Shown: positions 1 to 6,378, numbered from the stretch's first letter. The stretch is 6,378 nt of DNA from Limosilactobacillus pulli (GCF_947381555.1 NZ_CANCWQ010000050.1:1-6378); one strand, 5' to 3'. A program made the numbers and translations. Notes: a model not told the origin generated them from the sequence alone.

Positions 1-68
1 ACTGGCGAACTCCAATTGAGATCTTCTTGCTTAATCTGCGTCATTAAATTTGTTCAAGTTATTTATTG
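1..68 (-). pseudogene. Possible frameshifted remnant of the missing HsdS C-terminal conserved helix
   Basis: Immediately after the hsdS codons for RIGRL, reading resumes in a different frame at position 66 and gives INNLNKFNDAD, a stop (TAA at 33-31), then ARRSQLE. Laid against the intact central helix of the same protein (NLDKTITLHEEKHRQLE), NLNKFNDAD-stop-ARRSQLE aligns without gaps over 17 positions with six identities (N, L, K, Q, L, E). IGRL plus INNLNK also keeps the ten-residue spacing of IGLLLLNLDK. This fits an ancestral CR2 helix disrupted by a two-base insertion (or one-base loss) and later a CAA-to-TAA-like stop. The match is short, and the window ends before the rest of the helix could be read, so this is an inference. 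An ATG at 44 opens a reading frame off the left edge (MTQIKQEDLNW), but it has no clear ribosome binding site and I do not recognise it. Confidence 0.4.
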
Positions 69-1112
69 CAATCTGCCAATTCTATATATTTCTTCATCTA
101 ATCTTGGCTTTAAGATTTTTAGATTTTTCAAATCGCTAGCCTTAACTAGTGGTTGACCAGTTCCAAAGGATAATTTTTTTAAATCATATTTTTGTAAGTA
201 GTAATACAGAAACTTGTTGTACTTGCTTTTGATAAACACTGTATTATCAGTAATTTTAACTGATCCTGAAAATCGATATAAATTACCCGCGTTAGCACCA
301 ACACGTGCAGTTAAAATAAAATCTCCAGTATAATCAAAATTATTGTCATATCCAATCACTGAAGTTGACCCTAATATTGGATATCTACCATTATCTTGTA
401 ATTTGTACTTACTTTTTCCTGTGCCTATTTTTGTGGTTAGTTTTGATAACTTATGCTGTTCCCAAGCGGTACTAAATCTTTTAAACCGGAGAGCCGGATA
501 TCCGGTTTCATCCGCAAACATTTTTTGCAGTAAAGCCTTTTTCAGCTGTTCTAACTGGCGATGCTTTTCCTCATGCAAAGTGATAGTTTTGTCGAGATTT
601 AATAATAGTAGTCCAATTTTTCTTTGCTCATTTTCATTCATAGGAAATCTAAATAACGTCCCTGAGACTAACTTCCAATCAGAACGTGGCATCTTTGAAC
701 CAGACGATAGATTAGCCACATTTTGAAATTTTTGAGTCTGAATCATTCCGTAAATAAAGCTAGGTTCCAATAATTTTGAATATAAAACCCAAAAGTCACC
801 TACAGCAACACCTTTAAAATTGGGATAAAGCCAATTTTTTAGATAAGGTCGAAGTTTTCCAAATAATACATCGAAAGGTTGAAAAAAAATCCCTTTTTTT
901 CTAATGCTCTTTTTGGTTATATCTTTATTTAGTGTTCCCTGCCCAGAATTAATATCCTCATATTCAACCCCAGGTAATTTACTAGAACTCATTTCAGATT
1001 TTGTTCGTCGATAAATTTTATGACCAAACTCTACTTGCTCCCAATCATCCGTAAAGCCTTTAAACCGCAGTTCTGGGACTCGTTTAGCATCTTTTTCATT
1101 TTGTTTAGTCAT
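63..1112 (-). CDS. hsdS: Type I restriction-modification specificity subunit HsdS, C-terminally truncated
   Basis: HsdS gives a type I R-M complex its DNA target: each TRD reads one half of a bipartite site, and the conserved helices between them set the spacing and bind two HsdM subunits. Seen from the start used here (349 aa): TRD1 at about residues 12-160; a conserved helix (CR1) at about 161-200, starting NEQRKIG and ending LKKALLQKMF; TRD2 at about 205-335; then only a stub of the second conserved region, ending DEEIYRIGRLQ. The entry motif of each half is repeated (VPELRFKGF at 12-20, YPALRFKRF at 205-213). Family members usually run about 380-420 aa and end in a second copy of the CR helix, which is missing. 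The ATG at 1112 is preferred because AAGGCGGT lies 7 nt upstream and the conserved N-terminus starts just after it; an in-frame ATG at 1160 has no ribosome binding site. It overlaps hsdM by 8 bp. Family assignment is firm; activity is doubtful. Confidence 0.9.
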   Translation of the reverse strand: MTKQNEKDAKRVPELRFKGFTDDWEQVEFGHKIYRRTKSEMSSSKLPGVEYEDINSGQGTLNKDITKKSIRKKGIFFQPFDVLFGKLRPYLKNWLYPNFKGVAVGDFWVLYSKLLEPSFIYGMIQTQKFQNVANLSSGSKMPRSDWKLVSGTLFRFPMNENEQRKIGLLLLNLDKTITLHEEKHRQLEQLKKALLQKMFADETGYPALRFKRFSTAWEQHKLSKLTTKIGTGKSKYKLQDNGRYPILGSTSVIGYDNNFDYTGDFILTARVGANAGNLYRFSGSVKITDNTVFIKSKYNKFLYYYLQKYDLKKLSFGTGQPLVKASDLKNLKILKPRLDEEIYRIGRLQ

Positions 1113-2748
1113 GCTTAAACACCGCCTTAATCGCATTAATAGTGGATTGCGTATGTTCATTCACATCAAGATCATCGACCAATGACAAAAATTCAGCTTC
1201 ACTTTGAGCAATTTTTTGATCGATGTCCTGCATTTCTTTACTCAAGGCCACAATATCAATTGGTGGTTCTTCTTCAAAAGTATCAACATATCGAGGGATG
1301 TTAAGGTTAAACTCGTTCTCCTTAATTTCATCCATTGTGGCCAAGTGCGCGTATTTATCGACGTCTTGGCGTTTTTTATATGTCTCGATAATCTTGTCAA
1401 TGTCTTGATCACGCAGGATATTTTGGTTTTTGCCCTTTTCAAAGCCTTTTGAAGCGTCGATAAACAAAACGTCTCGATTATCACGATGCTTTTTTAAGAC
1501 CATTACAATTGTTGGAATACCCGTAGAATAGAATAAGCCAGCTGGCATCCCAATAATTGCGTCAATTTGCCCTTTTGCTAATAAGGCTTTGCGAATTTTG
1601 CCTTCTGCTGCTCCACGGAAAAGAACCCCGTGTGGCAAAACAATCGCCATCGTACCATTTTGCTCCAGGTGATACAGAGAGTGCAGCAAGAAAGCATAGT
1701 CAGCCTTACCCTTGGGAGCAAGTGCACCGTAATCTTTAAATCGTGGATCTTTTAATTTACTCGAATCAGCATCCCATTTTTGTGAATATGGTGGGTTGGC
1801 AACGACAGAATCAAAAAAGTGAGGACGATCAACCCCATCTTGGTCCAATCCGTCTGGCCAGTCCATTGCCAAAGTATCAGCATTGCGCAGCGTCATATTA
1901 CCATAATCAACGCCATGCATCATTAAATTCATACGCGCCAGGTTGTAAGTCGTCGTATTCAGTTCTTGACCGTAAAAACGTACTCGTCCCTTTTGTCGAC
2001 CTTTTGGAATCTCATCACGCACGGTCAGCAGCAAGGAGCCGGATCCCATCGTCGGGTCATAAATTGAAAATGATTCTTGATTCAGGTCCATGTTGGCTGC
2101 TACCAACTTAGCCAAGACCTTAGATACTTCATGCGGCGTGTAAAATTCACCGGCCTTCTTTCCGGCATTGCTGGCAAACTGCTTAATCAGATATTCATAG
2201 ACGTCTCCTAAGATATCATGCCCATTTTCATCAAAATAATCAAAGTCGTTTACCATTTTGGCGGTTGCAATTAAAGCTTTGGTTCGTGTAGCCAGATTGT
2301 TTCCCAGTCGACTGTTGTTCAGATTGACATCAGCAAAAACCCCACGAAAGTCCTTTTCGGCAAATGAATTAAGCTGCGCGTTTTCTTCAAAATGATCAAA
2401 AATATTTTGAAAATCTTCGGCATTTGCCTTGCTGTCATGGATTTTTTCCATCAATGTGGTCCAGGTATCTTCTGGCGCAATTGCATATCCTAACGCCCCA
2501 GAGATATCTTCCAAGTAGTCCTTTAAATCATCACCAACTGCGTCTTGTCGATATAGATCATTAATGCTCTTTCCTTCTACCTGATCAAAAATATCATTAT
2601 CAATCAGATATTTTTCCTGTTTTTCTGATAGGTAACGGTAGAACATAAATCCAAGGATATAGTTACGGTATTCGCTGGCATCCATCGTCCCACGCAGTTC
2701 GTTTGCCATGCTCCAAAGTTGGCTTGATACATCTTGTGCTTTTGACAT
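1105..2748 (-). CDS. hsdM: Type I restriction-modification DNA adenine-N6 methyltransferase subunit HsdM
   Basis: HsdM transfers a methyl group from S-adenosylmethionine to adenine in the site chosen by HsdS, as an M2S trimer; with HsdR it forms the restriction complex. The protein has 547 aa (EcoR124I HsdM has 520). An N-terminal helical HsdM_N domain covers about residues 5-160 and begins DVSSQLWSMANELRG. The N6-methyltransferase domain covers about 175-490: GEFYTP at 200-205, the AdoMet-binding motif DPTMGSGSLLL at 231-241, and the catalytic NPPY at 318-321 in VVANPPYSQKW. The family signature NEFNLNIPRYVDT lies at 478-490, and a charged C-terminal helix likely to contact HsdS follows. All catalytic residues are present and the frame is intact. 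The start is supported by AGGAG 7 nt upstream. It begins 16 bp after hsdR and overlaps hsdS by 8 bp, so the three are probably co-transcribed. It could still methylate only if the shortened HsdS still binds it. Confidence 0.97.
   Translation of the reverse strand: MSKAQDVSSQLWSMANELRGTMDASEYRNYILGFMFYRYLSEKQEKYLIDNDIFDQVEGKSINDLYRQDAVGDDLKDYLEDISGALGYAIAPEDTWTTLMEKIHDSKANAEDFQNIFDHFEENAQLNSFAEKDFRGVFADVNLNNSRLGNNLATRTKALIATAKMVNDFDYFDENGHDILGDVYEYLIKQFASNAGKKAGEFYTPHEVSKVLAKLVAANMDLNQESFSIYDPTMGSGSLLLTVRDEIPKGRQKGRVRFYGQELNTTTYNLARMNLMMHGVDYGNMTLRNADTLAMDWPDGLDQDGVDRPHFFDSVVANPPYSQKWDADSSKLKDPRFKDYGALAPKGKADYAFLLHSLYHLEQNGTMAIVLPHGVLFRGAAEGKIRKALLAKGQIDAIIGMPAGLFYSTGIPTIVMVLKKHRDNRDVLFIDASKGFEKGKNQNILRDQDIDKIIETYKKRQDVDKYAHLATMDEIKENEFNLNIPRYVDTFEEEPPIDIVALSKEMQDIDQKIAQSEAEFLSLVDDLDVNEHTQSTINAIKAVFKHD
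1120..1128 (-). promoter_or_regulatory. Ribosome binding site deciding the hsdS start
   Basis: The minus strand reads AAGGCGGTG, one mismatch from AAGGAGGTG, ending 7 nt before the ATG at 1112. It lies inside the last codons of hsdM. It supports the 349-aa form of HsdS over the 365-aa form starting at 1160, and it allows reinitiation by ribosomes finishing hsdM, whose stop lies inside the 8-bp overlap ATGACTAA. Confidence 0.75.
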
Positions 2749-2753
2749 TTTGA

Positions 2754-2760
2754 CTCTCCT
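2754..2760 (-). promoter_or_regulatory. Ribosome binding site of hsdM
   Basis: The minus strand reads AGGAGAG; its AGGAG core ends 7 nt before the hsdM ATG and starts 4 nt after the hsdR stop codon. The 16-bp gap between the genes thus holds little more than this site, leaving no room for a separate terminator and promoter and supporting one operon. Confidence 0.8.
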
Positions 2761-2764
2761 AACT

Positions 2765-5700
2765 CTAGTATTTGCGTTTCATCGTATCGGCGAAATCATT
2801 AAAGGCCTGCCGCAAATGGGTTCGATATTTCATTCTTTTCAGATTCCGGACTTCTTGATCATGTGCCGTAGTCTGGTATGATTTTTGAGCTTCATTAAGA
2901 ATGTCTCCTAATTCATTCTTCGTATCCAGATCATCATGTTCAAGCGTATGCTGCTGTATCAAATGAGTAATCTTATCTTTATTTAGGTTCATTAAGCCCC
3001 ATTTTTGCATAAACTGCTCAATATCGTTTGATTCACTGCCTTTAGCATATGATCGCAACAGTTTTCCCGCATCCTTGCCTTGAAGCGGATAAGTACCGCC
3101 TTGAACTGCCCGATCGAACAAGGCCTTAATGAAAGCCACCAGCTGAGCAGCATACTTTTCGTCTTCAATTAGATTGGTATAGCTCTGCAATTGCTCATGC
3201 GTTTTTTGCGCTCCAGCTTCATCACCATCATGCAGCTGATTTGCCAACTGTGCCAATAGTTCTTCAATGTAATCATAGTTGACTCGAACGTCATTTACGT
3301 GTTCCATTCTTAACGTTGGCATTGGCATCTCATCATCAGATTCGCCTCTTTGTTGATTGATCAATTTATTGAGCTTAGTTGCGATTCGCCCAGTCAGTGC
3401 CGTTTCATCTTGCGCATTCATATTAACTTGCCCAAACAACTTTTCTGGATGCTTTTCATCGTAATTATCATCCTGTTTAATCTTTACCATCAGATGATTA
3501 TACCGATGCATCGAATGCCATAGCTCAACCTGCGCATTCTCACTTTTTGGTACATCGTCAAAGTTATCGGTAAGATTCTTAATCTGCTTCACGACTCCTG
3601 CCAGTTCATCAACTAATTCAGCATAGGATTTTTCCACGATTCCATCTGGGCGATCAATCAACTCACCTTGCACGGCAGCCGACTGACGATTGGCATAGAG
3701 AGTCAACGCCTTATTCATCAAGTCTTCTGCGTGCTGAGGCCAGCGGTAGTTAACGATTCGTCCAAACGGCTTTTTTTCCATATCCTGCACACGATTGGTC
3801 CGCGAATATGCCTGGATTAAATTAGCACCTTTCAGAGTCCGATCGACATAAAGCGTATTAAGCATTGGTGCATTAAATCCCGTCAACAACTGATCAACTA
3901 CAATTACCAAATCAAGATTAATGGCATCGTCACCCAGATTTCTTGCCAGGCGATTAACCACATCTTCGGTGTATTCTTTTACCGTTGTATCATCAAAGCC
4001 AGTCCCAAATTCCGCATTGTAGTTTTTAATGGCACGACTCAAGCCTTGATTATTCTCATACTGGTTTTCTCCATTCGATGTATCCTGGCTAAACGTAATC
4101 GCCACTTTTAAACGCTGGTCAGCAGGTCTTAATTTGTTTTGACGCTGAAACTCATCATAGTACATCATTGCCATTGGCGTTGATGCCTTGCCACCACCAA
4201 CATGAGTCGTCAAGATCGCACTATATAGTCCTTTATTTGATCGATTCGACCAGTACTTAAAAATATCCGTGACCACCAATCGCACATGTTCTTGGTTATT
4301 ATCATAAACACTCGGTTGTATCAAATCGTCCATATCACTCGGCGTTAGATTCCTAATCCGTTCTTTAATATGCTCATCAGTCCACGTTGGGTTGATCTTT
4401 TTGAAATATTTTGGCAAGTACTCATTTTCCAGGCTATCTTTAGGTAGAGTCGTCTGGAAATCAACCTTAAATCCCAAGACGTTTCGATCGGCAATTGCCT
4501 CTCTGATCGTGTAGATGTGTAGCGGATCACCAAAGATATCTCTGGTCGTAGTTATCTTAGCCGCATTTTTTCTTTTGGTGCCATTCATGGTTTCGTCATC
4601 AAAAACCGGTGTGCCCGTATACCCAATCCACGCTGAATGGGGAAAGGCTTTTTTGATGTCTTTGATCATGTCGCCACTGGTTGATCGATGGGCCTCATCA
4701 ACGATAAAGACCACGTGCTGCTGATCAGTATATTCACGCCGCCGCACTAAAGTCGCCATCTTTTGCGTTGAAGTGACAATCACACTGTTACCCTTCTTTT
4801 TCAGTTTACGACTCAAATCGGAGACATTAGCGGTTTCTTTTACCACGCCACCACTAGATTCTGTATCATTTTCAGGATCGTAGGCCTTATATTCTGCTAC
4901 GGTTTGATTGGTGAGTGCGATTCGGTCAACTAAAAACACAACTTTATCAACGTTTGGTTGCCTTGATGCAAGCCAGGCAGCTTTAAAACTCGAAATCGTT
5001 TTGCCTGATCCAGTCGTATGCCAGATATACCCCAAACGCTGGTCATTGACTTCGAAATCATGCGCCTTGATTTTATCCATTACCCGACGCGTTGCATACA
5101 CTTGATAAGGACGCATAACCTTAATCATTTGATGATAAGGCGTGCCATCTAAAATCATGTAATTGGTAGCCAGCTGGTGTGCCATCGGAATTGATAGTAC
5201 CTTGGATGCAAATACCCGCCAATCGTGAACTGGACGGTTGGTCTTTTCGTCTTGCCATTCAAAGGCAAAATCCGTGTTAAAGTGATCAGCATCATTCGGC
5301 AAAGCCATATAGCGAATTTCATTGCGCGTCATCCCTACAATGATTTGGAGTGTCGAATAAATCCCGCTATATTGACGTTCACTAAGGTACTGCTTCATTT
5401 GATTAAACGCCTTATCAGTACTGATGGAATCGCGTTTTTCCTCAATCTGTATAATCGGCAAACCATTGATCAGCAGCGTAACGTCAAATCGACGTGGCTT
5501 TTTACCACTAATAACCAGATCACGCTGAATTTGATTAACCATTTGATATACAGTATTGCCGCCACCAATTTGATCTTGGTCAAACACTGTTAAAATCACT
5601 GACTTGCCATCTTCATCCCGCTCAACCGATACTTGGCTCTTACCACCGACACCATATAAAAAGATGCCGGCTTTATAAGGATTATCCAAGCTTTCAACCT

Positions 5701-5914
5701 GTTTTTTTACCTGGCTGAATTCCGTGTCTGAAAGCGGCTTGCCATCCAACTTATCCTGGTTGTTCTGTTCAAGAATCTTTCTAAAATTAGCCCAAAGTTG
5801 ATTGGTTGTTTTAATTTCTTCTTCATATTTCCATTGGCGACTTGCACCAACATGCTGCAGATACTCAATCAATTCATCTTCAAAGGCTAGTTCTTCTGTA
5901 TTATTGCTTTTCAT
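2765..5914 (-). CDS. hsdR: Type I restriction endonuclease subunit HsdR (DNA translocase and nuclease)
   Basis: HsdR joins the M2S complex, pulls in DNA by ATP hydrolysis once HsdS meets an unmethylated site, and cuts at a distance. The 1049-aa protein is close in length and layout to EcoR124I HsdR (1038 aa). The nuclease domain (PD-(D/E)xK) shows D144 in RRFDV, E158 and K160 in IQIEEKR, and the helper motif QMKQY (Q172-Y176). Two RecA-like superfamily 2 helicase lobes follow: Walker A TTGSGKT (300-306), VVFLVDR (325-331), DEAH (406-409), GYTGTP (431-436), DQLLTGFNAP (674-683) and QAYSRTNR (701-708). The rest, to 1049, is helical and probably docks on HsdM. Every key residue is present and the frame is open throughout. 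The ATG at 5914 has GGGAAGG 6 nt upstream. It is the first gene of the operon, with a promoter about 60-90 bp upstream. If HsdS is inactive, this subunit has no targeting partner from this locus. Confidence 0.97.
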   Translation of the reverse strand: MKSNNTEELAFEDELIEYLQHVGASRQWKYEEEIKTTNQLWANFRKILEQNNQDKLDGKPLSDTEFSQVKKQVESLDNPYKAGIFLYGVGGKSQVSVERDEDGKSVILTVFDQDQIGGGNTVYQMVNQIQRDLVISGKKPRRFDVTLLINGLPIIQIEEKRDSISTDKAFNQMKQYLSERQYSGIYSTLQIIVGMTRNEIRYMALPNDADHFNTDFAFEWQDEKTNRPVHDWRVFASKVLSIPMAHQLATNYMILDGTPYHQMIKVMRPYQVYATRRVMDKIKAHDFEVNDQRLGYIWHTTGSGKTISSFKAAWLASRQPNVDKVVFLVDRIALTNQTVAEYKAYDPENDTESSGGVVKETANVSDLSRKLKKKGNSVIVTSTQKMATLVRRREYTDQQHVVFIVDEAHRSTSGDMIKDIKKAFPHSAWIGYTGTPVFDDETMNGTKRKNAAKITTTRDIFGDPLHIYTIREAIADRNVLGFKVDFQTTLPKDSLENEYLPKYFKKINPTWTDEHIKERIRNLTPSDMDDLIQPSVYDNNQEHVRLVVTDIFKYWSNRSNKGLYSAILTTHVGGGKASTPMAMMYYDEFQRQNKLRPADQRLKVAITFSQDTSNGENQYENNQGLSRAIKNYNAEFGTGFDDTTVKEYTEDVVNRLARNLGDDAINLDLVIVVDQLLTGFNAPMLNTLYVDRTLKGANLIQAYSRTNRVQDMEKKPFGRIVNYRWPQHAEDLMNKALTLYANRQSAAVQGELIDRPDGIVEKSYAELVDELAGVVKQIKNLTDNFDDVPKSENAQVELWHSMHRYNHLMVKIKQDDNYDEKHPEKLFGQVNMNAQDETALTGRIATKLNKLINQQRGESDDEMPMPTLRMEHVNDVRVNYDYIEELLAQLANQLHDGDEAGAQKTHEQLQSYTNLIEDEKYAAQLVAFIKALFDRAVQGGTYPLQGKDAGKLLRSYAKGSESNDIEQFMQKWGLMNLNKDKITHLIQQHTLEHDDLDTKNELGDILNEAQKSYQTTAHDQEVRNLKRMKYRTHLRQAFNDFADTMKRKY

Positions 5915-5920
5915 AGATTA

Positions 5921-5927
5921 CCTTCCC
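5921..5927 (-). promoter_or_regulatory. Ribosome binding site of hsdR
   Basis: The minus strand reads GGGAAGG, 6 nt before the ATG at 5914. It is a reasonable but not perfect Shine-Dalgarno sequence, and weaker than that of hsdM. Confidence 0.65.
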
Positions 5928-5930
5928 AAT

Positions 5931-6003
5931 ATAGTTTTACTATTAAATTATAACCTTTGAGACGGTGTATATTGGCCATTTTATACAAGCTATTTTTAAT
6001 AGT
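5931..6003. repeat. Short inverted repeats around the hsdR promoter, possible operators
   Basis: Two 13-bp perfect inverted repeats with 3-nt centres occur: ATAGT-TTT-ACTAT at 5931-5943, just downstream of the TATAAT box and between it and the hsdR ribosome binding site, and CTATT-TTT-AATAG at 5990-6002, filling most of the spacer of the best promoter. They also share a nine-base element in opposite orientation (ACTATTAAA at 5939-5947, its complement at 5995-6003). A third, imperfect pair, GTATA at 5967-5971 and TATAC at 5982-5986, overlaps the -10 box. The placement suits a dimeric repressor, but AT-rich DNA yields such repeats easily and no regulator gene is in the window. Confidence 0.35.
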
Positions 6004-6008
6004 GTGAA
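5980..6008 (-). promoter_or_regulatory. Probable sigma-A promoter of the hsdRMS operon
   Basis: On the minus strand a -35 box TTCACA (6008-6003, 5 of 6 to TTGACA) and a -10 box TATAAA (5985-5980, 5 of 6 to TATAAT) are separated by exactly 17 nt. The predicted start near 5973 would give a leader of about 60 nt before hsdR. A second perfect -10 box, TATAAT at 5952-5947, lies nearer the gene but has no convincing -35. The spacer contains the perfect inverted repeat CTATT-TTT-AATAG (5990-6002). Called from sequence match only. Confidence 0.6.
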
Positions 6009-6257
6009 ATAATTTGATTTTTTTCATCAGATGTTATTGTGTAGGATCTTGGCATAGTGACTATCGCTCAGCTGATAATGCCTTCTCTACTTTAGTTAAA
6101 ACACTGGGATTTTATATAAAATTGTTTTTTTGCACTGTCTAATCTTAAATTACATTTATCAAACAAACCTGCCCCAATAAGTAAATCAAAGCAAATCAGC
6201 TTGATTGTAAACCTCACTAGTGTAAAGCACGCCAAGCACAATCAATTATCGTAAACA
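6009..6257. other. Non-coding stretch between the tRNA terminator and the hsdR promoter
   Basis: No open reading frame of credible length with a ribosome binding site is visible on either strand. Apart from the weak promoter at 6113-6141, the only structure noticed is a stem-loop at 6184-6206 (AATCAAAGC, loop AAATCA, GCTTGATT, with one bulged A). It has no T run on either side, so it is not an obvious terminator. I recognise no riboswitch or T-box consensus. Confidence 0.5.
6113..6141 (-). promoter_or_regulatory. Weaker distal promoter candidate
   Basis: The minus strand shows TAGACA (6141-6136, 5 of 6 to TTGACA), a 17-nt spacer and TATATA (6118-6113, 4 of 6 to TATAAT). A transcript from here would have a leader of nearly 200 nt before hsdR, or could be a small non-coding RNA. 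The region is very AT-rich and contains a seven-base A run, so a chance match is quite possible. Confidence 0.25.
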
Positions 6258-6259
6258 AT

Positions 6260-6298
6260 AAAAAAAACCGCCAGACGACATCAAGTCATCTGGCGGTT
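6260..6298 (-). terminator. Rho-independent terminator of tRNA-Gln
   Basis: On the minus strand a GC-rich hairpin pairs AACCGCCAGA (6298-6289) with TCTGGCGGTT (6275-6266). A C-A mismatch and three more pairs (GAC with GTC) follow, around a 5-nt loop. A run of eight T residues (6267-6260, two of them in the stem) comes next. It starts 6 nt after the 3' end of the tRNA and is directional: the plus strand has no T run after the hairpin. It should insulate the hsd operon from tRNA transcription. Confidence 0.9.
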
Positions 6299-6304
6299 AT
6301 TCAG

Positions 6305-6376
6305 TTGGGCTAGCTGGGTTCGAACCAGCGCATGACGGTACCAAAAACCGTTGCCTTACCACTTGGCTATAGCCCA
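6305..6376 (-). tRNA. tRNA-Gln (anticodon TTG, decodes CAA)
   Basis: A full 72-nt cloverleaf reads on the minus strand. The acceptor stem pairs TGGGCTA (6376-6370) with TAGCCCA (6312-6306), all seven pairs including the U1-A72 pair typical of tRNA-Gln. The D arm is GCC/GGC. The anticodon stem ACGGT/ACCGT carries the loop TTTTGGT, which places TTG at positions 34-36. The T arm is GCTGG-TTCGAAC-CCAGC. The discriminator base is A at 6305, followed by CTGA, so CCA is not encoded and must be added enzymatically. Its promoter lies beyond the right edge. It is the nearest upstream gene to the hsd operon. Confidence 0.96.
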
Positions 6377-6378
6377 AT

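Noticed and set aside
343..726. 127-aa open frame on the plus strand
   Set aside because: It lies wholly antisense to hsdS, lacks a ribosome binding site, and its translation looks like a shadow of the HsdS reading frame.
1113..1160. Upstream in-frame ATG at 1160 giving a 16-residue longer HsdS
   Set aside because: No Shine-Dalgarno sequence precedes it, the extra residues are unlike the family N-terminus, and they lie entirely within hsdM codons.
1743..2111. 122-aa open frame on the plus strand opposite hsdM
   Set aside because: It is antisense to the catalytic core of HsdM, which is clearly the coding strand; no domain or ribosome binding site is visible.
5225..5593. 122-aa open frame on the plus strand opposite hsdR
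   Set aside because: It is antisense to the HsdR nuclease domain with all its motifs; it is a shadow frame.
6001..6035. T-rich run near 6016-6024 as a plus-strand terminator
   Set aside because: Only a 4-bp inverted repeat (TGAT/ATCA) is present and it spans the T run; there is no stable stem before it and no plus-strand gene upstream.
6053..6083. tRNA-like text GCTCAGCTGATA within the plus strand near GGCAT...ATGCC
   Set aside because: It resembles a D arm by chance; no anticodon arm, T arm or matching acceptor stem can be built around it.
1..6378. CRISPR array, insertion sequence, recombinase gene or additional defence genes
   Set aside because: No regularly spaced direct repeats, transposase or integrase motifs were seen; the coding space is filled by hsdR, hsdM and hsdS.

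Overview
The window carries a chromosomal type I restriction-modification (R-M) locus of a low-GC Gram-positive bacterium. Its three genes, hsdR, hsdM and hsdS, all lie on the minus strand and read right to left, directly downstream of a tRNA-Gln gene on the same strand. A Lactobacillaceae host is the best guess. It rests on the AT-rich composition, strong AGGAGG-type ribosome binding sites, a tRNA gene without an encoded CCA end, and proteins of the Firmicutes type I R-M kind. The genus cannot be fixed from the sequence.

Layout from the right edge (upstream) to the left (downstream). A complete tRNA-Gln(TTG) at 6305-6376 is followed by a strong intrinsic terminator at 6260-6298. A non-coding leader of roughly 340 bp follows, with one good sigma-A-type promoter (-35 at 6003-6008, -10 at 5980-5985) surrounded by short AT-rich inverted repeats. 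hsdR (5914-2765, 1049 aa) encodes the translocase/nuclease subunit. hsdM (2748-1105, 547 aa) follows after 16 bp and encodes the adenine-N6 methyltransferase subunit. hsdS (1112-63, 349 aa) encodes the DNA-specificity subunit and overlaps the end of hsdM by 8 bp. The tight spacing and a ribosome binding site in front of each gene point to one hsdR-hsdM-hsdS operon.

The proteins should assemble as M2S (modification) and R2M2S (restriction) complexes. HsdS reads a bipartite target through two target recognition domains (TRDs), HsdM methylates adenine in it, and HsdR translocates and cuts unmethylated DNA. HsdR and HsdM look intact, with every key motif present. HsdS looks damaged: it has both TRDs and the central conserved coiled coil, but it stops just where the second, C-terminal conserved helix should begin. 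The DNA after the stop still resembles that helix in another frame and contains a further stop, so the 3' end of hsdS seems to have decayed or recombined. This is the most notable observation in the window. The TRD-coding stretches are also much more AT-rich than hsdM and the central hsdS linker, as expected for exchangeable TRD modules. I see no clearly new system; the interest lies in the state of hsdS and the control region in front of hsdR.
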